Shown here: positions 47,382 through 58,959 of the stretch, one piece after another
Numbering within the stretch: the stretch's first letter is position 1
How the letters are laid out: each line of letters begins with the position of its first letter
From: Paramecium pentaurelia
Lineage: Eukaryota; Ciliophora; Oligohymenophorea; Peniculida; Parameciidae
Assembly (NCBI GenBank): GCA_905183005.1
Contig: CAJJDO010000013.1
Coordinates: 299,728 to 363,727 of the forward strand
Direction of reading: 5' to 3'
Length of the DNA stretch: 64,000 nucleotides
Program-made: the position numbers and the translations under genes
The notes under the pieces: generated by a model
What the model saw: only the letters and a program-made list of their open reading frames with translations
What the model was told of the DNA's origin: nothing
Databases searched by the model: none

Positions 47382-47670
47382 ATAATACATGAAGAAAGCT
47401 TAAGAAGGAAATAATCAATGCTCTATTTGTTTACACAGTGATAATGCTAAAGAATTAATAATAACACCTTGCCAACATCCGTTTCATACTTCTTGTTTAT
47501 TTCAGTGGATTAATAATCGAAAAGAGGAGACTACATGTCCCTATTGTAGAGGGGAATTAGATTTCGAATAAATAAAAATGAATTCCTTCAAATTTAACAC
47601 TCCCAAAAGATTAATTCATTCTGTTAATTAATCTACTTTCAATTTGAATTAAGAATAGGCTCAAAATTGA
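47382..47670 (+). pseudogene. partial copy of the RING-H2 ligase (assembly duplicate)
   Basis: Carries only the last 96 codons or so (the RING finger and tail) without start, signal peptide or membrane helix; stop at 47668-47670. Almost certainly not a real locus but an unmerged contig overlap. Confidence 0.85.
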
Positions 47671-48473
47671 TTATTAAAAAATATTCTTTGATTTTACAAT
47701 TTAATAAAGATTATTTAATAAAAAAATTTATATTATTAATTAATAATTAAAAATTTGAATATATTTACAACGTTATAGATAGTAAATGTAATTTTATATT
47801 TATTACTTATTTATAAAACATTAATAATTGAAAGAAAAGGTAAGGACAACACAAAATTACAAAATTTCTATTTCTTTATAAAAATTACATACAGATAATA
47901 TGAAAAACTCAGTCAAGCATTTTTTATACACAATGAAACATATTATAAATCTCAATTTTTAAATAAATAAAGAAAAATAAGTATTATAAATAAATATATT
48001 ATTAAAACGAGGAAAAAAGAAATATAAGATTATTTTTAAGATAAAAATTCTCAAGAGAACAATAAAGATTAAGTAACAATACGTTGGTTTATTAGTTATG
48101 CGTTATTACTGATACTCTATTAACAATAATTATATAATATAATTCAAAAATATTTTAATTCATTAAAAATATTATAATCTTCTTTTAAGGACTAAATTAA
48201 ATTTTAACTAATCTCTTTTTATTTTTATCAATCTTCAACTGGAATCTTAATAATACTGAAAATGAATAGATAAAAAAGAGTAAGTCATTGTAGTACATAT
48301 AAAATAATTGGGTATAAAATAAAAACATATAATAACGAAATAAAATAGCATATTATTCAATAAATGAGTTTTGAAATGAATTCTATTAAATAAAGAGGAA
48401 TCCAAATAGAACTCCTTAAATTCTCCGTTAATTAGTTAAAATTTAGTGAAATAAGAACACTTAAAAAAAAAAG
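47382..48473 (+). repeat. second copy of the 1,092-bp duplicated contig end
   Basis: Repeats 46289-47380, including the A10-G run at its end, and then continues into unique sequence. Confidence 0.95.
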
Positions 48474-48513
48474 AATTTCAATATTTTAGAAAATGAAAGG
48501 TTAATCATAATGA
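48364..48513 (+). CDS. doubtful 49-aa ORF
   Basis: MSFEMNSIKQRGIQIELLKF at 48364, TGA 48511-48513. The same frame continues after the TGA with FFTDEVEIKDINMKINLQ. It may be a fragment of a gene with an unseen splice, or chance. The rest of 47671-48655 is AT-rich spacer with nothing recognisable. Confidence 0.22.
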
Positions 48514-48655
48514 TTCTTTACTGATGAGGTAGAAATTAAAGATATTAATATGAAAATAAATCTATAGCGAAAATTATGATAATGATTCAAATGAAAATAT
48601 AACGAAGCTCTATTTTTTAAATTTATGTGAATGATATATATATATAGTAACTATA

Positions 48656-49292
48656 TCATTTGATTCCTGCTTATTAAAGTTTTTGCATTAACTATTATAT
48701 TTTACTATCCTTCAATTTTACAAGTTATTCTAATTTTTATATTTTAAGTTCTAGAATCTCTATAGTTTCCTTCTAATCTTATATTATCAACTCTTTCTCA
48801 TTTTATTTGTTATTTGATGCCTATTTATTGTTAACTTTGTTTTAATATTGCTAAACTTCAACAGTCTTCTCTTATTAATTAATTTAATTATGTTCCTTGC
48901 TGTCCAAATACATTGATATTTTAACTTAAACTACTTTAAGAATTCTTTCGACTGCTTCTGGAACAACTGAAATTACAGCATCTATATCTTTTTAAGTAAT
49001 TTAGAAGCCCATCTTCCTAAAGACCTATTAATTTGATTATCATAATTACTTTTGTATTCAAAGTATTCCAATTATATTATTTTTATTGAACTGAATGAGC
49101 TAAGCTATAATTATGTATATCAACTATTCTAGGTATATAATGTTAAACTATTTCAGCCAATAAAACTCCGTCTGCAAAATCTCTTCCTATATGTCTTTTT
49201 GGTCTTGATAAGGGTATAGTATCAACCCAATTGTAAATTTCATTTAATTCATCTTCATTCAAAGGAGGAGCATCCATATCCCTGTTTGTCAT
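48656..49292 (-). CDS. SPEF1: SPEF1/CLAMP calponin-homology ciliary protein
   Basis: 203 aa; MTNRDMDAPPLNEDELNEIY at 49292, stop TGA (TCA 48656-48658), one 25-nt intron (GTAATTATGATAATCAAATTAATAG). The CH domain reads IYNWVDTIPLSRPKRHIGRD, FADGVLLAEIVQHYIPRIVD, IHNYSLAHSVQQKQYNWNTL and RKMGFQITQKDIDAVISVVP. The 'NIPLSRPKR' and 'DFsDGVLvAE' blocks are the family signature. A C-terminal coiled coil (TIEILELKIQKLEQLVKLKD) follows. SPEF1 bundles microtubules and sits in the ciliary central pair or tip. The ATG overlaps the stop of the upstream gene on the same strand. Confidence 0.92.
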
Positions 49293-51322
49293 TTTTTATT
49301 AGATATAATTTAAAATTTATTATGCAACTAACTAATTTTTATAATAATAAGAGAACACAGAACCTTATAATCAACTATTTAGAGAATTCTAGGATTTATT
49401 TAACTTCTATAAATTTGTCTTAAGGCATTACCTAAATATAAATTTTATTCTTACGAATTAACTTCTTCTAATCTAATAAGTTGTTTTATTCTTTTAGCAA
49501 ATCCAGCATCATTTTTTTCTCTTAATTTTTTTGTTAATTGATTTGATTGATCATATAAAACATCAAGATTCACTTCATATATAGATTAAAGTGATTAATC
49601 ATCTGAAATCTCATCTGCTTATCTTTCCGTTTATACTCGTTTTTATGCTTCTAAAGATCCATGTTAACGATATTTCAATTTTCTATTTTTCAATTGATTT
49701 AAATGTGTATCTAATTATTCATTTAAGTGTTATTCATGTTCACTTTCAATCATAGTATGAAATTTCTAAGTCATCTCTTTAACCCTATAATAAAATTAAA
49801 ATTATACTGCTTATTCAACGTATAGATATTTCTATTGTGAATATAATCATATAACTTAACATCAAAGTTTGTGATTAAACCTTTGGAATTTTTTGCATTT
49901 TTATTTCCTTCTACTTAATTCGTAAAGAGATAAAAAGGTTTCTTTGTAATAACATATTATTTTCTTTTTCTAGGATCAGAGATGGAATCCTTTAATTAAC
50001 ATACTGATTGATATTAATTACGATGATGTTTTGGACTAGCTACAACAACATCTAATGCACAATCAGCGGACATTTTTGAATTACTTTAGAATAGATGATC
50101 TTATTATTATTTTATTAAGAGTGGTGATTATGATTTAGAATTTTAATTACTTTTAATTTTAGATTTTCTTAACTCAGATTAAAATTTAATATTTTGTTAT
50201 TCCAATAATTTTCTTACTTAATTTAGAGCTGATTTAAATTAAATTTATTTTTATTATTCTAATTCCAATAAATAATCTTTAGAATATTAATTCATTTAAT
50301 TTTTTAACATACCCAATGAGGGATAATCAAATTTATCAAAATGTTTTTCCTAATGTTTAATAATAGGTTACACATTATCATAATTTACTAATAATTATTT
50401 TAATTTTCGTTGACATGGTACTAATTTTTTATAATATTATGCATCATCTTTAAGTTCATCTTATTATTATTGTATATGTTAATTATAATCATTAGTTATA
50501 TCAAAAAAAGTCTTGATAAAATGAATATTTCTTATTTCTTCTTCTCTTTATTCTTTATTTAATGACTTTCTCAAATCAATCTATAATATTACATTTTACA
50601 AGTACTCTTTATTAAACGAAGTCTCTCAAAACCTAAATCTTTTTATTTATTTTAGTTTTAAAAATGTCCAATAATTTTCCAGCTTCAGTAAATCTCCTTT
50701 AATCAACTAGACGTACTTAATGTGCCTTTAATTATCTTGTTGAACTATTAATATCTAATAAAGGAGTTTAATCACTCGCTTTAGTAGATCCATGATTCTT
50801 AAATTTTTTGATCTTTTGTACAATTGACAATTTTCTTTAAAGACTTTTTGAATCTTCAATTTGTTTCTAGTTTAGAATATATTAGATTGACATACAGCAT
50901 GAACATGAGGAAAATTAATGGCTTTCATTAATTATTGAATTGATTATTCTCCTTCAAGATATTTATAGAACTCTAACTTGAATTACTTATTAGTACAAGG
51001 AAGTAGAATAGGAATTTCATTAACTAATGGATCTTAGAGATGCTATTCATCATATTAAATATAAATTTACTTCTTTGGCCTCAGGTGAGAAATGTTTCTT
51101 TTTTTGTTTCAAATTAATATCATGTAAGAAATTCCCAAACATTTACTTCCAAGCATCTTTTTGATTTGATTAAGGTTATTTTTTAATATTCAAGTAAGTG
51201 ACTTTCTTACCATTAAGAATTCTTTGATTGTTTTAAATCATATTTTGCTTGAATTTGCTTGGAGGATAATATCTAAGTGAATCTGGCTCAGTTTTCAGAT
51301 AAGCCGATACTGATTCTTACAT
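49289..51322 (-). CDS. coiled-coil protein of unknown function, 642 aa
   Basis: MQESVSAYLKTEPDSLRYYP at 51322. Introns of 28, 29, 25 and 23 nt give one consistent frame. Segments: KKKHFSPEAKEHLQDPLVNE, QIEDSKSLQRKLSIVQKIKK, VRLVDQRRFTEAGKLLDIFK, DYNQHIQQQQDELKDDAQYY, LDVLYDQSNQLTKKLREKND and YLGNALRQIYRSQINPRILQ. Mostly helical, Q/K-rich. The frame ends at TGA 49289-49291 (ATGA overlap with SPEF1). Alternatively a 32-nt intron (GTTCTGTGTTCTCTTATT...) near the end would fuse it in frame to SPEF1. Family unknown; the neighbourhood suggests a ciliary role. Confidence 0.72.
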
Positions 51323-51348
51323 AATTAATTAAAAAAATTATAATCCTT

Positions 51349-53087
51349 ATGAATGAGGTATATATTATGTAAACATTATGTAGAATCTAAATCTACAAAA
51401 ACTGTTGAATAATCATCTTAATCCAACTATTGATAACCTTTAGATTATATATTCCAAATTATAGCAGTTATAATATTTTAATTCCTTTATCGAGAAGAAT
51501 CTTAAAGGAACATAAAGGGAGAGTTTATTATATGTACATAAAATACCCATATTAGTTATGTGGCAAATTCAGAATGGAACATTTTAAAGGAGGAGAATTA
51601 ATATTCAAAGAGGGAGACAAGTCAAACGATAAATTATATATAATATTCAATGGAAAAGTTGCATTGATGAAAGCAAGGCCCTAATAAATCTAATAATCCA
51701 TTGAAAAATCTCCTGATATTCAAAAAACACCATCAGTACCACAAAATTAATTGTCTAAGCCTGCTCCTCTTGTGCCTCAGTATTTATATAATTATCATTG
51801 AATTAGAAAAACTATAAGTGGTAATGCTACTGGTACAAACTTTTTTAAATAGTTGGCATATTCTAAAAAGTTTGCTGATAAAATGAAGGGAAATATAATA
51901 TAAGGTTAAACAAATGAAAGAGTATAAATAACTTAATAGGAAATGTAAGTATTAAGTGAATAGTATGGAGAAACAATAAGAATATTAAAGAGAGGCGAAG
52001 GATTTGGAGATAGAGCTTTATTGGAGAATGTTCCAAGAGCATTAACAGCTTGTGCTTAAACTTAAGATTTATTTTTATTGATTTTGAAAAAAGATGATTT
52101 TGATTTAATTCGATAACAATTCATATAGTAAATGAAAGAGAAGAAAAGTTTAATATTTACTAAATTCCCTGTTTAAGGAGATTATTCATCTAAATAATTA
52201 GAGCATTTAGCTTATAGTTTCGATGTTGAATAGTTTTCAAAAAACTGTATTTTAACAGTAGATGGAATACCTAAGAAATCATTTTATTTAATTTAATATG
52301 GAGACATATTAATAGAAAAACTGATAAATGATTAAATGACAAAAATTTGTATATTAAGTAAAAGTCTTTTTAAATTCAAATAGCTAAAGGATAATTGTTA
52401 GGAGAAGAAATAGTAATGAATGAAGATGGTTGTTGTGAATATAATTCTATAGTTTTATCAAATGAAGCTACAGTTATGGTTATTCATAAACATGAATTCT
52501 TATAAAAATTTCCTGAAGAATGTAAATAATGGGTAAAAGAAGAATATTTAAAAAAAAGTAGATTCAGAAAAATATTTTAATAAAAAAATATGGAAAGTTT
52601 AACTGGGATTGGTTAACCTTTATTCAACTCAGTTAAATAATTCATAGAAATAAAACATAACCCAATGAAGATTAAAAGTAAGGAATCTAATGAAAGAATT
52701 GACATTGGAACTTTAATAGGTGATAAAAATTCTATTTATCTCAAAAAATATTAGAGCAATCCAGAAAATGATGCAACTGCTTCTTTATTTGGATAAGATT
52801 TATATTTAACTCCAAAAGTAGGTTTTATTCCAATATATAATAAATTTAGTAACATCCCACTTAAAGCATTTAAATAATAATATCTTCATAAATTATGTGT
52901 CAAAAAGAGAAGGTTTGAATTTCTAAGACCTCCTCCTTTAACAGCTAGAGTATTAACTTTAAAAACTCATTCATCTGAGAACTTCAGCAAACATAAACAG
53001 ACACTGACATAATCTACTGGTATAAATTCTTTCACTCCATGTCTCTCTTCATCACCTAATTAAACTAATTGTAAAGATATTAATTGA
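51349..53087 (+). CDS. cyclic-nucleotide-binding domain protein, about 545 aa
   Basis: The start MNE at 51349 is followed by a 26-nt intron; an ATG at 51378, inside that intron, is in frame if the intron is not used. Further introns of 22, 27 and 26 nt. A CNB-like beta roll starts EHFKGGELIFKEGDKSNDKL-YIIFNGKVALMKA. After a disordered insert comes QYGETIRILKRGEGFGDRAL, which holds the phosphate-binding cassette FGDRALLENVPRALTA with its Arg, then QDLFLLILKKDDFDLI. A second CNB-like repeat is suggested by EVEQFSKNCILTVDGIPKKS-like and GQLLGEEIVMNEDGCCEYNS sequence. No kinase or channel domain. A cAMP/cGMP effector of unknown output. TGA 53085-53087. Confidence 0.82.
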
Positions 53088-53130
53088 ATTATAATTAAAT
53101 TAATTTATATATTTTAAATTATTCATTTAT

Positions 53131-54861
53131 TCATTCAATTTCTACTTATTTTGCATACTAAACAGATTTTGCTTTATCTACATTCTCATACATCAAACCA
53201 GGTTTCTATTAAAATGCTTAATGATATAATTATTAACTTGATTATTCTATCGATTTATACTATGCTTGAGTAACATCTTCTCCATTTATTATATATTCCA
53301 AAGTATTCTAATGGAATAAATAAAAGCAATCACAAGCACATAGAATTACTAACTTACCTGATATCTCTGAGCAAGGTTTACATAAAGTTATTAATTAAGT
53401 ATTTCTCTTACAAACTAAACAATTCATTGAGCCAGCATAAGTTTTAGGAGTAGCCATAATTGTTGGGATGTGAAATAATGATTTTGAATTTATTTTTGTT
53501 CCTTAACCATAATCACCAATTATTTCTGTTGCCAAACCAACATTAACTACTTTTTATTTATGTAATAAAGTAGGAACATTCTTTATCTAAGCAATTTTAT
53601 TTTTTAACAATTCTTAAGCTAAACCTAAACGAAATTATTCATAAGTTTATTAATTTTGTGATGCTTTTATTTTTATAACGATTTGATAAGAATTCCAAAT
53701 TGTAATTTCCTATAATTCAGTCATAATTGCACTTGAATAATGAAGATAAGAAAAATTTGGTCTGAATTTATGTATGCAATACAATAACATAGTCTCTTTG
53801 TATTGATTATAAGTACATATCAATTACTAAATCTATTCTCCAGAAGTCACAGTGAAAACATCATTTTGTTCTTTAATTATTGACATATAATCAAGATAAA
53901 GTGGAATCTAAGGTAATTAACTTACTACCAAACTATCAAGTTTTGAAATACATTAAATTTTTAGTTTTAATTTCAAATATGCAATTTACTCTAAGCTTAA
54001 AATATTATCATAAATATATAATGTATGATTATTATCTTTGAATTATTATAATACATGAACAATTTAAAGACCTACTTTTTCTTCTTAAATGTTATTACAA
54101 AAGTATTACCAAACTATTAATTTGCTTTTAGGATCACAAATCATTATTTATTAAGAATTTGCTGACTATTCAATCATGAATCCTGAATTTATCTATATTA
54201 TTAAATCTTTCCCAGGTGTTTTAAAATTTCTTAAAGTTTTTCCAATCTTTTTACATACTCTAATAGTTTAAAATTCATTTGCTGGTTTTATTTTGTTAAT
54301 ATTTTTTAAAAGACATTCATCAGTGAAATTACTCCATTATTCTAAACATTTAAATCTTCCCTCTTTAAAACATTCAAATATTTTGCATTAAAATAATTAT
54401 TTTTCATTAAAATAATCTTCCAAATGTGGCATTTTTATATATCCCATTATAATCTTTATTCCAAAGAAATCAAATATTTAATCTATTTTCACTAATTTTT
54501 TTCTAATTTACTTTTCATCTTAATTTGCAAAAGAGGTTTTCATTTTAACATTAATTTAGTCAATCAAATATCTAATTAATTTTTTTGGAAATAGAGAATT
54601 ATAAATTTCTATAGGTGGTTCATTTTATAATTATTACCACTATTCAGTAGGTCTTAATTCTTTAAATATCATCAATTATATTGAATGTTGATCCTTAAAG
54701 TTTTCTTTTTCAAAATATTAAGAATTTTAGAATACTTATATAATTTATTCTTCCAAACCTTATAAAATCTATTTGAATTCAATTTAAATTGTTTCCTAGG
54801 CTTATTCTAATTTAGGAGGATAATTATGAATATCTTATTTGATTGGTTTTTCTACCTCCAT
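53131..54861 (-). CDS. domesticated piggyBac-type transposase, PiggyMac-like (catalytic triad degenerate)
   Basis: 576 aa, intronless, MEVEKPIKQDIHNYPPKLEQ at 54861 to TGA (TCA 53131-53133). The DDE_Tnp_1_7 landmarks appear in order: FFGIKIIMGYIKMPHLEDYF, then KIFECFKEGRFKCLEQWSNF (the 'mGlvklPslddYw ... msrdRFe' region). Next are TPGKDLIIQINSG (residues about 213-225), TLYIYDNILSLEQIAYLKLK (about 284) and NSYQIVIKIK...QFRLGLAQELL. A C-terminal cysteine-rich zinc finger, CLVCKRNTQLITLCKPC...C-C-C..H, ends it (about 480-520). The first catalytic Asp (DE after TPGK) is absent (QIN instead), the second is kept (YDN), and the third (GGVD after TYN) is replaced by KETMLL. No terminal repeats seen. 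Known Paramecium relatives, Pgm and its Pgml partners, excise IESs. Confidence 0.85.
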
Positions 54862-54961
54862 TAACAAATATACTTTTTTAATTTTACATTTTTATTTTGT
54901 ATTTATAAATCGAAATATTATAATGATTTTATAAATATGATTATAAAGTTAACTAAATTAT

Positions 54962-57114
54962 TCATTCTATTTTTTCATCATCAAATTCTTAAAGCCATTA
55001 ATTTACTTTTTACCACATTTCTTATTTATTCTATTCTCTTATTTTTTAAGCAATATTTTCTCTAACAATATCTCTCCATTAATTAAAAAATTATTTCTAA
55101 AGTATAGCCTATAAATAGATAATAAAATTTACTTTTCTAAAATCATTAATTAATCTCTCTGAAATTCTTTCTAATTTTATATTCTCAGCTCTCATTTCTG
55201 GTAATTAAATATACCAAGCAGTCATTATATGTCTTTTAATATACTTTTCTCTAACCTATTAAGCATCTTTTAATTTAGCTTTTTAAGTATTATTTAATGA
55301 TCTTAAACTAAAAATAGCTTTAAGTTTCAAATTTCTTTCATAATGATTATTAGATATATTAATCCTAATTTATTCTTCATATTCTCTTTAATCTTCGCAT
55401 ATTTATTGAATCTTTTTGAGTAAAACAAAAAAGTTCTACTTTAAATTATTATTATAATGATTTTCAGCTCTCTTCTAATTATTTTAATATTGTTAATGTA
55501 ATTTTAAAATAGGAATAAATATTTGATATTTTTGTAAACTTCTTTCATAATGTTTTATTGCAATTTCAGTTTTATATTCAATTTCAAATTTCTCTTGTTC
55601 CATTTTTTGTTTTAATTCTAATTCTCTCTTCTTTTTTTCTTAAATTCTATTATATTCTTCTTCTTTTTATTTTTTTAATTCTAACTATCTTTATTCCTCG
55701 TATTATTATCTTTCTATTTCTTTCTATTTCTTTTTATCTTCATGTTTCTTTTTTATTATTTCATTCATCTCTTTTCTTTTTTTAGCTTTTTCTTCTTATT
55801 CTTTAGCATAATTATTCTTTTTATCAATGGATCTTTATCTAGAAAAACTTTATTATGACATATTTTAAGGACTATTTTGTTTTTAAATTGATTATTCGTT
55901 ATCTTCTACCATATTTTATATTGAATTGCTCTACTTTTATTTCCAAGGATTTATTGGTAAAGGAGGTTGATTATTTTCTTTAGTTATTTTATTTTAATTT
56001 ATTTGAATTTTTTATTTTTCATTAATTACTTCTTATTATTCAATTATTTATTTATCATATTATTTCTTTTAATTAATTTCAGGTTATTAAATAGGTTTTA
56101 TTGTTAATTACATTTATTCCTCATTTGATTATAAAAATTCATTTTCATATGATTAAAGTATTTCGTCTTAGTTATTATCAACTTAATCTTCTTTCTCTGA
56201 TTAAATTGATTTTTGAGAATTCGATATTGTCAATTCTTCATCATTTATCAAATTTGATTATTTAATCAATTAAATTTCCTCTTTCTCTTTTTCTAAAGCA
56301 TCAGATATTTGCTTTTGCATTTAATTCAAAAAATTATTGACTTTAACTTTAATTTAATTTTAATCTGTCTCAAATTATTTAGTTAATCTGTTCATTTTAA
56401 CATATTACTTAAGTGCTTTGAAAAATTTATTTGTCAGACAAAAATTATTAAATTCTAAAGCCAATTACTATTAATTAATATAATATCTTACGTTCTATCC
56501 CATGTCATATTTCTTTTATTGTTATTCTTCCCTTAATCTTCTTTCTTCTTTTGTTTAATAATAAAATATTTTCCAACAATTAAAAACTTTCTTTTGTAAT
56601 TGGAAATTTCTAAATTCACAATATTAATGTATTTCTTCTTTTGATTTCTATTAATGCTTCTTTATTTTTAAGAGAAATTCCTTTTTGATTGAAGAAATAG
56701 AAAAGATCTTTCCTAATTTTTATACAAACTTCTCTGTTCTAAATTTTAAATATGTATATTAAGTTTCTTATGCTACTTTTTCTAAATTTATTAATATATC
56801 ATTATGTTTTTGAGGAGGAGCCAATTATTTCTTTAATTCATTTTAAAGGATTTGTTGCATGTAATCATGTTCTTAAGATATTTTATGGGATTCTTTTTCT
56901 AATTGAATTCTCTTTTATTTTAGAGCTGATACTGATTCCTTAACTTTGTTTTGCGATTACTTTTAAGGATGAGGACCTATTTCAGGAATTCGCTAAATTC
57001 TTATTTACTAGATTTCGTTACTTTAGCTAACTTTATTTATTTATCTTTAATCTATTGAGCTTCCTTTTCAACTTACAAATACGTCTTCAATAAACCTTGG
57101 ACTTCTTTAGACAT
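54962..57114 (-). CDS. CCDC191/Sfi1-like coiled-coil protein with WxxF-type repeats, 699 aa
   Basis: MSKEVQGLLKTYLQVEKEAQ at 57114, introns of 29 nt (after KLAK) and 24 nt (near 55120), stop TGA (TCA 54962-54964). Repeated aromatic helix units resemble CCDC191 and Sfi1 centrin-binding repeats: QKKVFNCWKIFYYQTKEERR, HIMTAWYIQLPEMRAENIKL, AILQKQFFNQWRDIVRENIA, QEMWQKVNQWLQEFDDE. The centre is an acidic, Q-rich linker, followed by a highly charged K/E coiled coil (KKRKEMNEIIKKKHEDKKKQ). Such proteins bind centrin at basal bodies or the infraciliary lattice. The exact orthologue is not certain. Confidence 0.78.
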
Positions 57115-57734
57115 TTATAACTTAATTTAATTATTAGAATAAGTTAAATAATAAATCCAAAATTAATTCTTGCAGTTGATAAATAATAAGATAATTAGTA
57201 ATAGTATTCATAAATATAAAAATATATATTAAATACTTTGAAATCTAAACAATATAAGTAAACTTAGTCACATCTAGAACATTTATTTTATAATATATTT
57301 TATAATCAAATCTAAATTCTCTATTATTAACTGATAATATGCAATTAGAAATTTAGAAAATATATTTATGGAATTAAATATGATATTTTTTATTATTAAT
57401 ATTTTATCACTATTCAATGAGATTTATAATATATATTAGATTATTAATTTGAATATATCTTAATTTATTATAAATTTATGGTATAAATCCTTTGACTTGA
57501 TATATAGGTTTAAAATGTTTAATTAATTTATTTTTATATTAGACTTCTTTAGAATAATATAGAAATAAGTTTTAGTTTATTAAATTTGGATAAAAATAAT
57601 AATTATATTTAAATATTAAAGTGTTTAATAGCTTTGATTCTAAATTATATGATTCGATGATTTTATGGCTCTGATTATTTAATTCAAAATTATTACATAT
57701 CTAAATATAATTGAAATAAATATTAATAATCCAT
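57115..57734. other. AT-rich intergenic region
   Basis: About 620 bp between divergent genes, mostly A/T. No coding frame, repeat or RNA recognised. Confidence 0.45.
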
Positions 57735-57896
57735 ATGAATTTTGATGCTTAAGCTGCACAACAACACTAAAATAAAACATTTAAGGTAATTAAGTTAACT
57801 TAATTCGAATGGGAAGCGATAGAACTTTAAAAATTCAAAAAATAATTGGCTTTAAAAATATTAAACTAAAGTTAACTACAAAATTTAAAATCTTGA
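57735..57896 (+). CDS. hypothetical small protein, 53 aa
   Basis: MNFDAQAAQQHQNKTFKVIK followed by LTQFEWEAIELQKFKKQLAL, one frame, TGA 57894-57896. The composition is protein-like (amphipathic helix). No homologue recognised; it may be the first exon of a longer gene. Confidence 0.4.
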
Positions 57897-58328
57897 TAAG
57901 TAAAAAAAGAGTTTCAATGATTATAATTATTTAAAGGAGTATTTTCCATTATTTATATATTTTCATACTTGTCTAACAAAATAATATAAAATACTGTGTA
58001 AATAAATATTTTTAGTAAATAAGAATTAAAAAATGCTGCTATTAAGAACTATACTCTAAAAAGTTAGATATAATTGATCTCTTAATGCTTTAAAACTTTA
58101 TTTTTGCTAAATTTATCTTTGGATCATTTTTAAGACAAGAAATTGGAAAGGATATTTATTTTAAATACCTTTAAATAGATTCAATAATAGAGTAAAATAA
58201 AATCAAAACCAAGTACACATATTATCATGAAGAGTATTAAAGCATCATCATTTGATGTTACGAAGAAATAAAAATAATATGATTTATAAAATATAAATAT
58301 TTTATTAATTATTTATTTTTTTAATACA
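57897..58328. other. AT-rich sequence, no gene called
   Basis: Short frames only, for example MLLLRTILQKVRYN near 58033; nothing I can support. Confidence 0.35.
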
Positions 58329-58959
58329 ATGGAAAAAGAAGCAGAAATAGATAATATCACTAGTATTCTTGAAGCTCTCTTATATAATGTATTAAATAGT
58401 CTTTTCAAAAAAAAAAATTTATCCATCAAAAAAATTAAAAAATACTAATATTTAATTAAATCAAATAATCTAATATATTCAACTTCTAATTTAATTTATA
58501 ATAATTACAGATCCTCAAGAATTCAGCATAAAAGGATTCAATTTTTTGATTGGTGTTTTAATTTATAATTTATATTTTTTTATCTAATTAGGATATATAA
58601 AAGAGTATATATTTTAAATAACAAAAAAGGATTATATTTATAATCAATTTATTGTTTTGGCATCATCACTACTTTATTAAATTGCTTTGAATTACAGAAT
58701 CTTGATTTGTAGGACTATTATAATATGAATATTATATATTTTAGATCCAAATTAATATTCATTATTTATAGAATATATAAAATTATTGTTTAAGCTTTAT
58801 ATTTTGCTATTAAATGATGATTTCATAGATTTTCTTAAATATCTTAATAATATTATAACAATCATTAATTTATTACAATATTAATTTTATGATTCTATTT
58901 AATCCAAAAATAATTAAATAAATTGTTAATAATATTATTAAGATATTTAAGAATATATA
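58329..58959 (+). other. open, hydrophobic stretch upstream of the CCCH gene, possibly its N-terminal part or a separate gene
   Basis: From ATG 58329 the frame MEKEAEIDNITSILEALLYN is open for over 160 codons, and a second frame reads EFSIKGFNFLIGVLIYN... and DYIYNQFIVLASSLLY. After a 37-nt intron candidate at about 58708 this second frame runs directly into the CCCH gene (EYI-MQQCC). Exon structure is unresolved. Confidence 0.3.

Noticed and set aside
53131..54861. Active piggyBac transposon
   Set aside because: No terminal inverted repeats or TTAA pair recognised around the ORF, and at least two catalytic Asp are missing.
55558..55785. Plus-strand 75-codon membrane-like frame
   Set aside because: Antisense of the K/E-rich coiled coil of the CCDC191-like gene.
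58329..58959. Confident stand-alone membrane protein gene
   Set aside because: Open frames exist but splice structure is contradictory and AT-driven codons dominate; listed only as an unresolved stretch.
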